A stretch of DNA of 64,000 bases, taken from NCBI RefSeq assembly GCF_003838195.1, contig NZ_RCBY01000001.1:44061-108060 (forward strand), given 5' to 3'. A program made the translations under genes and the position numbers. Below the pieces are notes generated by a model that was given only the letters and a program-made list of their open reading frames with translations, made no database searches and was not told the DNA's origin. Of the stretch, positions 1 to 9,526 are shown piece by piece (position 1 is the stretch's first letter; the number at the start of each line of letters is the position of its first letter). This DNA is from Okeania hirsuta. GTDB lineage: Bacteria; Cyanobacteriota; Cyanobacteriia; Cyanobacteriales; Microcoleaceae.

Positions 1-314
1 GGGAGTGAGAGAGTGGGGGTAATGAGGGAGAAGTAAACATAATAATAATTAATGTGCTCTTAGGGTGTTATACCAATTTGAAAAAAGTAAGTTTGAATTT
101 TCCTTGGAGACTAATTCCTCCTGAGCTTGTGATAATCAGTTAATAACTCATAGCTGTTAAAAAGCGTTTCCCGAATGCTCCCCTTGCCAGATACCATTAT
201 CGTCCGCACTGCCTTTTTAGGCTGATAGCTGATAGCTGACTGCCGAATGCTTACTAATTAATTAATTTGAGAAATGCGATAAAATTAAACATCAAATTAG
301 GACTACCATTTGAT
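1..314. other. Intergenic region upstream of cinA
   Basis: No gene is visible here. The stretch has purine-rich GGGAGT-type short repeats at its start and GATAGCTGATAGCTGAC-type short direct repeats near 220-240, both common as low-complexity spacers elsewhere in this window. The cinA promoter presumably lies here, but I cannot point to it. Confidence 0.5.
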
Positions 315-1580
315 ATGATTGCAGAAATTATATGTGTTGGAACAGAACTACTATTAGGAGATATCCTAAATAGTAACGCTCAATATTTAGCCCAAGAATT
401 AGCAACATTAGGAATAGCTCATTACTATCAAACTGTAGTAGGAGATAATCCAGAAAGAATAAAACAAGTATTAGCGATCGCTACCCAACGCTCCCAAATA
501 TTAATTTTCACAGGAGGTTTAGGCCCGACTCCAGACGATCTAACTGTGGCCACCATCGCAGACTATTTTAATACTCCACTGATGGAAAGACCAGAAATAA
601 TAGAAGATATTACCAAAAAATTTGCCCATCGGGGTCGCACCATGACCGCCAGTAACCGGAAACAAGCCTTAATTCCGCAGGGAGCAAGTATTTTGCCTAA
701 TCCTATTGGTAGTGCTCCAGGAATTATTTGGCAACCAGTGCCGAATGTAACAATAATGACCTTTCCCGGAGTTCCCACTGAAATGAAATTAATGTGGCAA
801 GAAACTGCTGTACCTTATATGCAGAATCAGGGTTGGTGTGGTGAAACTATCTATAGTCGGACATTAAAATTTTGGGGCATTGCAGAGTCAGCTTTGGCAG
901 AAAAAGTTGCCCCATTGTTGGAAATGAAAAATCCTACTGTTGCTCCCTATGCTAATTTTGGAGAGGTAAAATTACGAATTTCTGCTCGTGCTAAGTCTCA
1001 GGAATTAGCAGATAAATTAATTTTGCCTGTAGAACAAAAAATACGAGATATTGCAGGAATTGACTGTTATGGCATTAATGATGACTCTATAGCTTCAGTA
1101 GTAGGAAAATTATTGTTAGATGCAGGGGAAACTTTAACTGTGGCCGAATCTTGTACTGCTGGAGGTTTAGGTAGTATGTTGACTTCTACTCCAGGTAGTT
1201 CGCAATATTTTTATGGTGGAGTTATAGCTTATGAAAATATTGTAAAAATTTCTTTGTTAGATGTTAGTCAGGAAGATTTAGCGACAGAAGGTGCTGTGAG
1301 TCATGCAGTGGCAAAACAAATGGCAAGTGCGGTGGTGAAGAAGTTAAGAAGTAACTGGGGAATCAGTATTACAGGTATTGCCGGACCTGGAGGTGGAACA
1401 GAATTTAAGCCAGTGGGTTTAGTTTATATTGGTATAGCAAAAATAACTGGTGAGGTAGAAAGTTTTGAATACCGCTTTGGTGCTTTACGCAGTAGAGATT
1501 GGATTAGAAGAGTGAGTGCCTGTACAGCTCTCGATCTGTTGAGAAGAAAATTATATTTATCTGCTGGAAGACTACAATAA
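315..1580 (+). CDS. cinA: CinA-family protein (competence/damage-inducible; nicotinamide-nucleotide amidase type)
   Basis: 421-residue CinA family protein. The N-terminal half is a molybdopterin-binding (MoCF-like) domain beginning MIAEIICVGTELLLGD, with the GGLGPTPDD motif near residue 75. The C-terminal CinA amidase domain carries the TVAESCTAGGLG motif and the SITGIAGPGGGT motif. Family members hydrolyse nicotinamide mononucleotide and ADP-ribose-type pyridine by-products in the cytosol. The reading frame is open from an ATG at 267, but family N-termini start at the residue encoded at 315, so I place the start there. No operon partner is evident, since the next gene is about 290 bp away. 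Both domains are complete and of normal length. Confidence 0.93.
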   Translation: MIAEIICVGTELLLGDILNSNAQYLAQELATLGIAHYYQTVVGDNPERIKQVLAIATQRSQILIFTGGLGPTPDDLTVATIADYFNTPLMERPEIIEDITKKFAHRGRTMTASNRKQALIPQGASILPNPIGSAPGIIWQPVPNVTIMTFPGVPTEMKLMWQETAVPYMQNQGWCGETIYSRTLKFWGIAESALAEKVAPLLEMKNPTVAPYANFGEVKLRISARAKSQELADKLILPVEQKIRDIAGIDCYGINDDSIASVVGKLLLDAGETLTVAESCTAGGLGSMLTSTPGSSQYFYGGVIAYENIVKISLLDVSQEDLATEGAVSHAVAKQMASAVVKKLRSNWGISITGIAGPGGGTEFKPVGLVYIGIAKITGEVESFEYRFGALRSRDWIRRVSACTALDLLRRKLYLSAGRLQ

Positions 1581-1872
1581 TAAAATACTTGATTATAATA
1601 AAACGATAATAAATAAAATTGTGGATTTTTATCCATGTTTTTTAAGACAACTTAACCGAATCGTTGCTGAATGGCCATATACCCCGACAGCAAAGATAGT
1701 GTTAATATAAGAGTAAAGATAAACAAACGAAAGGCCACAATGACTATTGATCATTTTGTGGCTGAGTTGTTAAAATCTTTCAAAACTTTTGTATGAAAAG
1801 GGAAGCGGCAGAACCCGCCCCGCTTACCCCTCACTATAAAAGGTGAGAGTATTCAGCGGGAATAAAATATTG
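1581..1872. other. Intergenic region cinA to small protein
   Basis: There is no long ORF. An 18-codon ORF at 1740-1796 (MTIDHFVAELL...) and a small hairpin (CTCAC/GTGAG) near 1831-1849 lie just upstream of the 44-codon gene. They could be its leader, but nothing supports function beyond position. Confidence 0.3.
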
Positions 1873-2007
1873 ATGGATTTCATTGACAAGGTAATAGAAA
1901 AATTAAAGGAATGGACCCGCAAGCTGGTTGATTCTTTATTAGGTCCAGAACCAGAACCAGAACCAGAACTCATTCCCATTCCAGTCAAAGACCGCTCTCG
2001 TCGCTGA
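1873..2007 (+). CDS. Small conserved acidic-tail protein (44 aa) upstream of aroQ
   Basis: A 44-residue ORF beginning [20 protein letters not shown]. It has an amphipathic N-terminal helix, then a PEPEPEPE stretch, then [12 protein letters not shown]. It ends 28 bp before aroQ on the same strand. From memory, similar short proteins with a helix plus PEPEPE tail occur upstream of aroQ in other cyanobacteria, so I treat it as a real gene; I cannot run a search to confirm that. Function is unknown. The CCAGAA repeat encoding PEPEPE could be slippage-prone. It has no signal peptide and no membrane segment. Confidence 0.65.
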   Translation: MDFIDKVIEKLKEWTRKLVDSLLGPEPEPEPELIPIPVKDRSRR

Positions 2008-2035
2008 TAATTCTATCATTCAAAGTTTAAATTAT

Positions 2036-2482
2036 TTGTTTAGCATTTTAGTTTTACATGGGCCAAATTTGAATCTCCTGGGTCTGCGAGAACCAGGAAT
2101 ATATGGCTCTGAAACTCTAGATAATATAAATGGACTGTTAGAGCAAGAGGCGGAAGCCCTGGGAATAAAAATCTCTGTATTACAGTCTAATCATGAAGGT
2201 GTCTTGGTGGATGTAATTCACTCAGCTAGTGAGCAACACCAAGGCATAGTTATTAATGCCGGGGCATATACTCATACAAGTATTGCCATTAGGGATGCTA
2301 TTTCTGGGGTTAATATTCCCACGGTAGAAGTACATCTGAGTAATATTTATCGTCGGGAACAATTTCGACATCATTCTTTTGTAGCACCAGTAGCTGTGGG
2401 TCAGATCAGTGGCTTTGGTTCAGAAAGTTATATTTTAGGGTTAAAAGCAATAGTTAATTATCTTCAAAAAACTATCAGTTAA
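2036..2482 (+). CDS. aroQ: 3-dehydroquinate dehydratase, type II
   Basis: 148-residue type II dehydroquinase, which catalyses the third step of the shikimate pathway in the cytosol as a dodecamer. The family signature [21 protein letters not shown] is at the N-terminus, followed by the flexible-lid region with its catalytic Tyr (IYG), [16 protein letters not shown] and [19 protein letters not shown] (substrate-binding His and Arg). The length is normal. The start is a TTG, because the family N-terminus aligns there and there is no ATG upstream in frame close by. The gene probably forms an operon with the 44-codon gene just upstream. Confidence 0.93.
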   Translation: MFSILVLHGPNLNLLGLREPGIYGSETLDNINGLLEQEAEALGIKISVLQSNHEGVLVDVIHSASEQHQGIVINAGAYTHTSIAIRDAISGVNIPTVEVHLSNIYRREQFRHHSFVAPVAVGQISGFGSESYILGLKAIVNYLQKTIS

Positions 2483-3366
2483 ATAATTGCCTAAATCTAA
2501 ATATGGCTGGAAATTTTATATTTGAAAAAAATATATCAATTACAACACTTTTCATTTAAGTAGACTACAAAATTATTTTGGGTTAGGGAGTAGGGAGTAG
2601 GGAGTAGGGAGCAGACAGCAGGATTATGCTTTGGCAACTGTAGTCTATCTATTTGAAAACCGCTATAAATTATTCAATAATATTTAATAAATAAAATAGC
2701 GTAAACTTTAACGATTCATTCAAGTAATAACTATGTAGCTCAAATCATAGAATACTATAATTACTCAAAGAATGAGAGAAACAAATTTTTTACAACTTTT
2801 ATATAAAAAATAATACTTATTCAATAATAACTATTATTAATGGCATCAATATTAAGAGAGTGTTTGTTAAATAAATATTAGATAGTTTATGGTACGAAGC
2901 TTTTTAGGTAACGCACTCTTCCCACAGCAAGCAGAGCGTGGCAGTAAAACTGACTATTATTCTATAAATGTTAAACGTACCGTCACACACCCTACTTAAT
3001 CTTTTTTTGACAAACAGTATCTAATGCCAGTCACAAAAATTAAATTATTCATATAAAGAACATTTATTTTGAGAATAAGTAATAGTATAAATCTGTACAG
3101 ATGACATAATAAAATTCAATATAGATAGCGACCTTAAATAAGTTTTGAATAAATGTTAGTCTGAAAAAGCATATATAAAACTTACAGCACTTTTGAGGAA
3201 GCGTGAACTACAATTTAATACTAATCTCTATTCCCTATTCCCTCAACTCGTAAAACTTTTTACCTCGTAAACTCCAAAATTGCTGTAGGTCTAACTTGAT
3301 TAAATTTACCTATACTACTCATTACCTATATAAGAAAAATAAATTTATAGAAGAAATGAATAAATA
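2483..3366. other. 880-bp intergenic region with short tandem repeats
   Basis: No credible gene is visible. The stretch holds a purine tract of repeated GGGAGTA units (about 2585-2612), AT-rich DNA, and a dispersed fragment containing a GGTAACGCACTCTTCCCACAG-like start and CACACCCTACT end (about 2907-2996) that resembles repeats near 52,850-53,075. Confidence 0.5.
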
Positions 3367-4506
3367 ATGCAGCATTCTCTATTAACAAAATTCCAAGGTA
3401 CTTTATTAGGAGCAGTTTTAGGTAATCATTTAGGTTATTACTTTGAGCAACAACAAACAGAGAAAGAACGAAAAAATTATAAAATATCGATAAATAAACA
3501 TAAATTTAACCTAGATTTAGATAAACAAAAATTGCAAAAATGGGGAGAAATTACAGCTAATTGTGCAAATAGCCTAATTATAAATCAAGAATTTAATCAA
3601 AAAGATTGGCAGAAAGTTTATGAAGAATGGCAATATAATTGGACTAATAAAAAAGACCAAAGTGGCAAAACAAGTCAGGTAAAATATTCTCAAAAAAAAG
3701 TAGAAAAATTTCCAGAGATATTTGATAATGAATTGGCCGATATTTACTATATAGATAAAGATGATGTATTTTATACTACAGCTAGTAATGCAGTTATAGC
3801 AAGCTTGCCAGTAACCTTGCTATATCACGAAGATGAATTGAAACTGGAAAAAAAATTACAGCAATGGGGAAAAGTGTGGCAAAATTACTCAGATATCAAT
3901 CCAAGTAACTTAGCAATTGGATATCTTATAGCCCAAGCTTTGACAGAAAAACTAGATCCCCGAACTATAATACCCAAAATTATCGACTATATTGGAGAAA
4001 AAGAACCATTAGTAGGGCAACTAAGACAAGTAGAACAATTGATTAATCAAAAAGCAAATTTAGATACTGCAATAACTAAATTATCAAAAAATCTTAAATC
4101 TTGTTCAAGACAGGATATATTTTCTGAAGAACAAGAAAACTCTATCTCTTGTCCTTTTTTCTTACCTATCTGTTTAGCCTTATACTGCTTCCTCAGTACC
4201 CCGGAAGACCTGAGTTTATCAATATTACGAGGTTCAAGAACAAAATGGGCAACCGAAATCTGTACTATAGTAGGTACTTTATCAGGAGCTTATAACAGTA
4301 CTACTGGAATTCCTGTAGAATGGCGACAAAAAATGGGAGCAGAACTTTTGGGAATAAATGAAGCAGAAATTCTGAAGTTGGCCAAAAAACTTTGGGCAGT
4401 TTGGTGTGGAGTTTATGACCCAAATAATATGACACAAAATATAGTGCCAGCAGTTGCTGCCAGGAATATAATTCGTCCTCGCCCACGCAAAGCTAGTGGA
4501 TATTGA
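3367..4506 (+). CDS. ADP-ribosylglycohydrolase-like protein, probably without metal-site residues
   Basis: 379-residue protein. The N-terminus FQGTLLGAVLGNHLGYYFE and the C-terminal TEICTIVGTLSGAYNSTTGIPVEW are laid out like the first and last helices of the ADP-ribosylglycohydrolase (DraG/ARH) fold. The Asp/Glu metal ligands expected in true hydrolases (such as GDALG and D-D-T motifs) are replaced by GNHLG and RTKWAT, so catalytic activity is doubtful. It lies 30 bp upstream of the pgpH-like gene on the same strand, which suggests co-transcription. The fold assignment is inference from short motifs. A purely hypothetical conserved protein is the alternative. Confidence 0.6.
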   Translation: MQHSLLTKFQGTLLGAVLGNHLGYYFEQQQTEKERKNYKISINKHKFNLDLDKQKLQKWGEITANCANSLIINQEFNQKDWQKVYEEWQYNWTNKKDQSGKTSQVKYSQKKVEKFPEIFDNELADIYYIDKDDVFYTTASNAVIASLPVTLLYHEDELKLEKKLQQWGKVWQNYSDINPSNLAIGYLIAQALTEKLDPRTIIPKIIDYIGEKEPLVGQLRQVEQLINQKANLDTAITKLSKNLKSCSRQDIFSEEQENSISCPFFLPICLALYCFLSTPEDLSLSILRGSRTKWATEICTIVGTLSGAYNSTTGIPVEWRQKMGAELLGINEAEILKLAKKLWAVWCGVYDPNNMTQNIVPAVAARNIIRPRPRKASGY

Positions 4507-4536
4507 AAACTCTATGATGTTTAGACATCAACAAAT

Positions 4537-7056
4537 ATGCATCTGACACATTTAATTGGGAAATTATTGAAGCCCCAGAAAAAACAACAATTATCGAGTT
4601 GGTCAACTCTGGCAACTTCACCAATTTTAGTGGTGTTGACAATAGCATCTCTAACAGGTACTATGGGTCAACGTTACTACAGTCAGCCAAAGTTAGATGA
4701 GGGAACTGTTGCTCCTCAAACTATCCGTGCTCCGAAAGGTGCTATAGTTCCCGACAATAAAGTAACTGAACAGCAGCGCAAATCAGCTAGACTGGGTGAC
4801 ATCACTGTATTGATGATTAATGAGTCAGTCAATCAAAGAGTTGACAAAGAATTAGCTGAAATACTGGCACTAGGTAATCAAGTCAGAGAGATAGTTGTTA
4901 ATTTTCCATTTGTGAATACAGGTATATTATCAACAAATACTCAGCTGCACCTACAGCAAGTTTCCCAAGAAAAGTGGGTGGCTATTCAACAAATAGTAGA
5001 GGAAGAGTTAAAAGAAAGACCTCCAGGGCCTCAACCAGGAATAAATGCTGATTCTATATTAACTAAAAACTCAATAGAACTTGTCAGTAACAATGATAAC
5101 GTTATAGACGATCGATTATTGACTAAGGTATCAGTCCTAGCAGACTATCAGGAATATAGTCAAAATTCTATAGTTATTAGTAGTAAGGATCGACAAGCAA
5201 TTTCAGAATTATTAGCTTATCGCAAAAAAAGTTTTTTTCAAAACTATGAAAGAGTTTTGGAGGAGATTTCACAAGCTCGTGATTTGTACAAAGACGCAAC
5301 AGAATATCTGGCTAAACAGCAGGAAATCGAAGGTTATGAGGTATACGATTCTACTTTATTAGAACTGTCTGACACTGACTGGCAAAAAACTCAAACAGGT
5401 ATTGAAATTGTAAAAGAGCGAATGCTGGCTCAAGGAATATCGCCAAATCTACCTAAGCAGGAATGGGTGAAAGCACTGAAGTTACAAGTAAATGATGTAG
5501 TTCCTGTGGTGGCGGAAGATTTAGCAATCAATGTTTTGAAGGTAGCTTTGGAAGCTAATTTATCTCTAGATTCAGAAGGCACTAAACAATCAGTTGAACT
5601 GGCAGCACAAGAGATTGAAACAGTAACATACAAAGTCCGAAAGAATGAAGTTATTGTCAGGAAGGGGAAAAATATTAGCCGTAAGGCATTTGTGTTACTA
5701 GATCATTTTCGCTTAAGTCGCCGTACAGTTAATTGGCATGGTTTGGGGGTTTTGGTAGGTATTGTTAGTGGAGCTGTAGGTATAGTAGTTCTAGTAGAAA
5801 GGCAATTTAAATCTGGTCTAAGGCACAGAGATAATATACTTTTGTTGCTTTTGAGTTTGAGCGCACCGTTACTGATCGCCTTGAAAGTACCATGGAGTAG
5901 TTTACCAGCAATTGGATTATTGGTAGGAACTTTCTATGGTTCAACTATGGGAGTGACAGTGGTGGGATTAATCTCTGTGATACTACCTATTGGGATGGAT
6001 GTTGACAAAATAGATTGGTTTGCCAGTGCTGCTGGTGCTATTGTTGGCAGTGTAATAGCTGAAAAAATGCGATCGCGTGAAGAACAAGCATTGTTAGGTT
6101 TAGGGGTAGGGTTAACTCAAGGTACTGTTTATTTGTTGATAAATTTGATTGTCCGTGAAACACCAGGATTACTATGGTATGCAATCATAGGTCCGGTAGG
6201 TTCGCAAGCAGTAACAGGTGCAGTAACAGGTTTGGTTTGGAGTATTGTTGCTTTGGGTTTGAGTCCATATTTGGAGCATTTGTTTGATTTGATTACTTCG
6301 ATTCGTTTGTCTGAATTGGCTAATCCTAATCGCCCTCTGTTGAAGCGTTTGGCATCGGAAGCACCTGGTACTTTTCAGCATACTCTGTTTGTGGCAAGTT
6401 TGGCAGAAGCGGCAGCACGAGCAATTGGTTGTAATGTAGAATTGGTGAGAACGGGTACTTTGTATCACGATATTGGTAAAATGCACGATCCATTAGGATT
6501 TATTGAAAATCAAATGGGTGGACCGAATAAACATGATGAAATTAAAGATCCGTGGGTGAGTGTGGAAATTATCAGAAAGCACGTTACGGAAGGATTGGTA
6601 ATGGCTCGTAAACACCGATTGCCAAAGGCTATTAGGGCGTTTATTCCTGAACATCAGGGTACAATGTTAATTGCTTATTTTTATTATCAAGCTAAACAAA
6701 GATCTGAGAAGGGAGAAAAGGTAGTTAAGGAAGAGATGTTTCGCTATGCAGGACCGATTCCACAATCGCGAGAAACTGCTATTGTGATGTTGGCAGATTC
6801 TTGTGAGGCAGCATTGCGATCGCTCAAAGATGTGACTCATAAAGATGCTTTACAGATGGTGAAGAAAATTATGCGGGCACGTTGGCAGGATAATCAATTG
6901 GCTGATTCTGGTTTGACAAGGGCAGAAATGTCAACTATTGCCGAAATTTTTGTACAAGTTTGGGAACAGTACAATCACAAACGTATTGCTTATCCTAAAG
7001 CGGCAATGAATCCAAACCAAGTAAAAACTGTAAAGTCAGTTGTTAGTTCTAATTAA
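4537..7056 (+). CDS. 7TM receptor with intracellular HD hydrolase domain (PgpH-type cyclic-di-AMP phosphodiesterase family)
   Basis: 839-residue membrane protein. It has one N-terminal transmembrane segment (around residues 27-42), a long extracytoplasmic 7TMR-HDED region (about 45-380), a cluster of about seven membrane segments (around 400-590) and a cytoplasmic HD domain. The HD motif is GTLYHDIGKMHDP near residue 645, with further metal ligands in PNKHDEI and IPEHQGT. Listeria PgpH of this architecture degrades cyclic-di-AMP, and cyanobacterial members are presumed to act similarly. The upstream ARH-like gene is 30 bp away. Length and motif order are typical and no lesion is seen. Confidence 0.88.
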   Translation: MHLTHLIGKLLKPQKKQQLSSWSTLATSPILVVLTIASLTGTMGQRYYSQPKLDEGTVAPQTIRAPKGAIVPDNKVTEQQRKSARLGDITVLMINESVNQRVDKELAEILALGNQVREIVVNFPFVNTGILSTNTQLHLQQVSQEKWVAIQQIVEEELKERPPGPQPGINADSILTKNSIELVSNNDNVIDDRLLTKVSVLADYQEYSQNSIVISSKDRQAISELLAYRKKSFFQNYERVLEEISQARDLYKDATEYLAKQQEIEGYEVYDSTLLELSDTDWQKTQTGIEIVKERMLAQGISPNLPKQEWVKALKLQVNDVVPVVAEDLAINVLKVALEANLSLDSEGTKQSVELAAQEIETVTYKVRKNEVIVRKGKNISRKAFVLLDHFRLSRRTVNWHGLGVLVGIVSGAVGIVVLVERQFKSGLRHRDNILLLLLSLSAPLLIALKVPWSSLPAIGLLVGTFYGSTMGVTVVGLISVILPIGMDVDKIDWFASAAGAIVGSVIAEKMRSREEQALLGLGVGLTQGTVYLLINLIVRETPGLLWYAIIGPVGSQAVTGAVTGLVWSIVALGLSPYLEHLFDLITSIRLSELANPNRPLLKRLASEAPGTFQHTLFVASLAEAAARAIGCNVELVRTGTLYHDIGKMHDPLGFIENQMGGPNKHDEIKDPWVSVEIIRKHVTEGLVMARKHRLPKAIRAFIPEHQGTMLIAYFYYQAKQRSEKGEKVVKEEMFRYAGPIPQSRETAIVMLADSCEAALRSLKDVTHKDALQMVKKIMRARWQDNQLADSGLTRAEMSTIAEIFVQVWEQYNHKRIAYPKAAMNPNQVKTVKSVVSSN

Positions 7057-7715
7057 ATGTTTTTCAACAAAGAAGGAAGAAAGAAGAAAGAAGAAGGAAA
7101 AAGGCGATTAGTTATAGCAACCGCCAAGTTGGTGTTTGACAATTAGTGCGAGCATCTTGCTCGCGTAATGAATCATCATAATTGCCTGATATCCTAACTA
7201 TAGTATAATGGCCACTGCTATATATTGGCGATCGCTTTTCTCTAATACAAGGAAGAAGTAAAAAGCAAGAAGGAAGGAGGCGTTTAGTTATCTAGGAGGG
7301 AAGGAAATATCTTGCGTTGTCTGAGTTTTAAGCTTTTAATATGTCCGTGCCCTTTCCTTCGACTGCTATAAAAATTAATAATATCAAATCCTAACTATAG
7401 TGGCCACTGCTATATATTGGCGATCGCTTTTCTCTAATACTTTGAAAATATGCTTATGATAAGCACTACACAAATAAGTTAGGAAATTCTTCTATTTCCT
7501 GTTCTGTGCTACCTACTCCCTTTTCACTCAAATTTATTGTCAAATGCCAAAGAACCTACTGCTATAGCAGTCGAAGCAAAGCTTAGGACATTCCTAAATG
7601 CTCAAACGAGGGTCAGAGATCGCTTCTGTAGGGGCGAATGGCCATTTGCTAACGCAGAGCTGCCGCTAACGCCCCTACTTACTTCTGACTTCTGACTTGC
7701 GCGTAGCGCTATATA
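7057..7715. other. Intergenic region with dispersed repeats
   Basis: No gene is visible. The stretch contains AGAAGGAAG purine repeats, a hairpin repeat GCGAGCATCTTGCTCGC (about 7148-7164), and two direct copies of a roughly 50-bp unit containing TGGCCACTGCTATATATTGG (near 7207 and 7399). It also holds one copy of the 140-bp dispersed repeat described separately (7562-7701). Confidence 0.6.
7562..7701. repeat. 140-bp dispersed intergenic repeat, copy 1
   Basis: This is nearly identical to 37,462-37,602. Shared blocks include AAGCTTAGGA, TTCCTAAATGCTCAAA, TTCTGTAGGGGCGAATGGCC and the TTCTGACTTCTGACTTGCG end. Fragments also occur near 26,370-26,560. It contains no coding sequence. Confidence 0.8.
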
Positions 7716-8447
7716 TCAATCTCCTTGAGGATATTCTTCCCATAAATTAGTCGCTTGGCGCAGACTGGAATGTTCTCCATTACCCATAATGATATGGTCG
7801 AGTAGAGGAATAGCTAAAAATTGCGCTCCTGCTAACAATTGGCGTGTTAAGTTGATATCTTCGGGACTAGGTTCCACATTTCCCGAAGGATGATTGTGGG
7901 AAATAATAACTCTGGTTGCACCCTGGCGAATCACTTCTCGAAAAATTTCACGGGGATGAGCTAATGTTTCTGTTGCGGTACCGATGGTAATTACTTGAGT
8001 TCCGAGTAAGCGGTTATTTACATCTAAGAGTAAAACTGCAAATTTTTCTTGGGTTTGCCACATTAAATCTTGACTTAAAGCATCTGCAGCAGCTTGTGGA
8101 CTTTCAACAAGAGCTAATTCTGGAGGGCGAGATTGAAATACTCTTTTTCCTAATTCAATGGCAGCCAAAATAGTTGTTGCTTTTGCTGTACCAATACCAT
8201 GAATTTGAGTTAATTCTTGAACTGTAATATTACGGAGAATTGAGAGGGGGTCGCGCTGATGTTGACTTAATTGATTGAGTATATATTGTCCGAGACCTAC
8301 AGCAGAAAGTTTCCCTTTTCCCTGACCTGTACCTAAGAGAATAGCAATTAATTCTGCAGTGGAAAGACTTTTCGGACCAGAGGCAATTAATCTTTCCCGT
8401 GGTCGTTCATTGCTCGGTAAGTCTGCAATTCTAAGACTGTAGGTCAT
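7716..8447 (-). CDS. radC: RadC family JAB/MPN-domain protein
   Basis: 243-residue RadC family protein. An N-terminal helix-hairpin-helix region ([21 protein letters not shown], about residues 75-100) is followed by a C-terminal JAMM metalloprotease-like domain with the signature [15 protein letters not shown] near residue 180 (His-X-His and Asp metal ligands). The original DNA-repair assignment has been questioned and the true role is uncertain. The length is standard. It is a single gene between repeat-rich spacers, with a start ATG that fits the family N-terminus ([17 protein letters not shown]). Confidence 0.92.
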   Translation of the reverse strand: MTYSLRIADLPSNERPRERLIASGPKSLSTAELIAILLGTGQGKGKLSAVGLGQYILNQLSQHQRDPLSILRNITVQELTQIHGIGTAKATTILAAIELGKRVFQSRPPELALVESPQAAADALSQDLMWQTQEKFAVLLLDVNNRLLGTQVITIGTATETLAHPREIFREVIRQGATRVIISHNHPSGNVEPSPEDINLTRQLLAGAQFLAIPLLDHIIMGNGEHSSLRQATNLWEEYPQGD

Positions 8448-9296
8448 TTCAGTTATCAGTTATCAGTTATCAGTTATCAGTACTTCCGGCTTAAGTGGGA
8501 GGCTTGAAATACTGAAGTTTCTTTTTTCATCCCCTTTAAAGGGGAGGCTTGAGACCTGATATTTTGGTCATTGATGCACTATGAAAAAACTAAGGTCAAT
8601 AATTTCTAAACATAACATAAGTTATTCCAAGAAACTAGACACAAAACAAAAACTTCATACAACTCCGTATTATTTTGGATACCTAGAATTTTTACTGCCA
8701 GATTATGTCTAAGTTATCTCAGGAGGTGAGAAGAAAACTATAAGTACATGTGCAAAATTAATTTAATATTTGTCAGTAGGGAGTAGGGAGTAGGGCATAA
8801 AAAATATACTTTTGTGTACAATAAATCAATCTAAAAATACAGCAGATTCCACCAAGTGTGAGGTACACCCATAGCGGGCATCTTGCCTGCACTGAGAACA
8901 TTTAATTGTTAATATCTGTACTTTATATACAACCGAATATGCTGTATTTTTTCCTACCTATTTAAGCTAACCATCAAATATACAATAGACATCTCCAATA
9001 ATAAAAAATAAAATTAATATCGTACAAAAATCATTAATTATTTACTGTATACTTCCTACTGACCTTCCATGGAAGGTCCCTAATGCATACTCCCTACTCC
9101 CTCTTTTCTGGAGATGTCTAATTAATATTGCTTGACTATTTAAAGGATAAATAGAAAAAAAGTTTTGATAAATAATAGTTTAAGACCAATATCAAGCTGA
9201 TTAAAAATTATTAGGAGTTGGTAATTGCCAAGGGTTAAATCAGCAATATCGTCAATTTTCCTCTAGATTTTTCTGCATATAATTTTCAGGTTATTA
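8448..9296. other. 850-bp non-coding region with repeats
   Basis: No gene is visible. It holds CAGTTATCAGTTAT repeats directly upstream of radC (8450-8480), a fragment of the AAAGGGGAGGCTTGAGACCT repeat (8533-8575, compare 63,500-63,605), a small inverted-repeat element (8833-8951), a GCGGGCATCTTGCCTGC hairpin near 8877, and GGGAGTAGGGAG tracts. Confidence 0.5.
8833..8951. mobile_element. Miniature inverted-repeat element, 119 bp
   Basis: The terminal inverted repeats AAAAATACAGCA (8833-8844) and TGCTGTATTTTT (8940-8951) match over 12 bases, extending to about 17 with one mismatch. The interior is non-coding and carries a GCGGGCATCTTGCCTGC hairpin. I find no clear target duplication, so MITE status is an inference. 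Confidence 0.5.
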
Positions 9297-9526
9297 CTAA
9301 TACAACCAACTCTGATATTCTGAATTAGCATCTTTCATTTCTTCATATAACCAAACCATGCGATCGAGAAACCACATCTTACTTAAAAGTACTAGAACAA
9401 CTCCTAATAAAATCGGCCAGATATTCAACTTAATTAATCCCTAAATACAAAAGATTAAACCAACTGTTGAAATGAGATTAAGAATATTAATTACGGGTTG
9501 ATGATGTTTGGGAGTTTCAATACTGA
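9297..9526 (-). pseudogene. Relic of a small membrane-protein gene, 5'-truncated
   Basis: On the minus strand a reading frame gives ...HHQPVINILNLISTVGLIF, then a stop, then LNIWPILLGVVLVLLSKMWF and LDRMVWLYEEMKDANSEYQ, ending WLY-stop at 9297-9299. It has two hydrophobic segments and a conserved-looking acidic tail. The 5' end is lost at the IS701-like element boundary (9527), and there is an internal stop codon near 9440. I recognise it only as a conserved-looking cyanobacterial membrane protein of unknown function. Confidence 0.6.

Noticed and set aside
267..314. Upstream ATG extending cinA by 16 codons
   Set aside because: The extra residues have no counterpart in the family; MIAEIICVGTELLLG is the expected N-terminus.
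6172..6486. 104-codon ORF antisense to the 7TM-HD gene
   Set aside because: Cys/Gln/Thr-rich shadow frame of a strongly supported gene.
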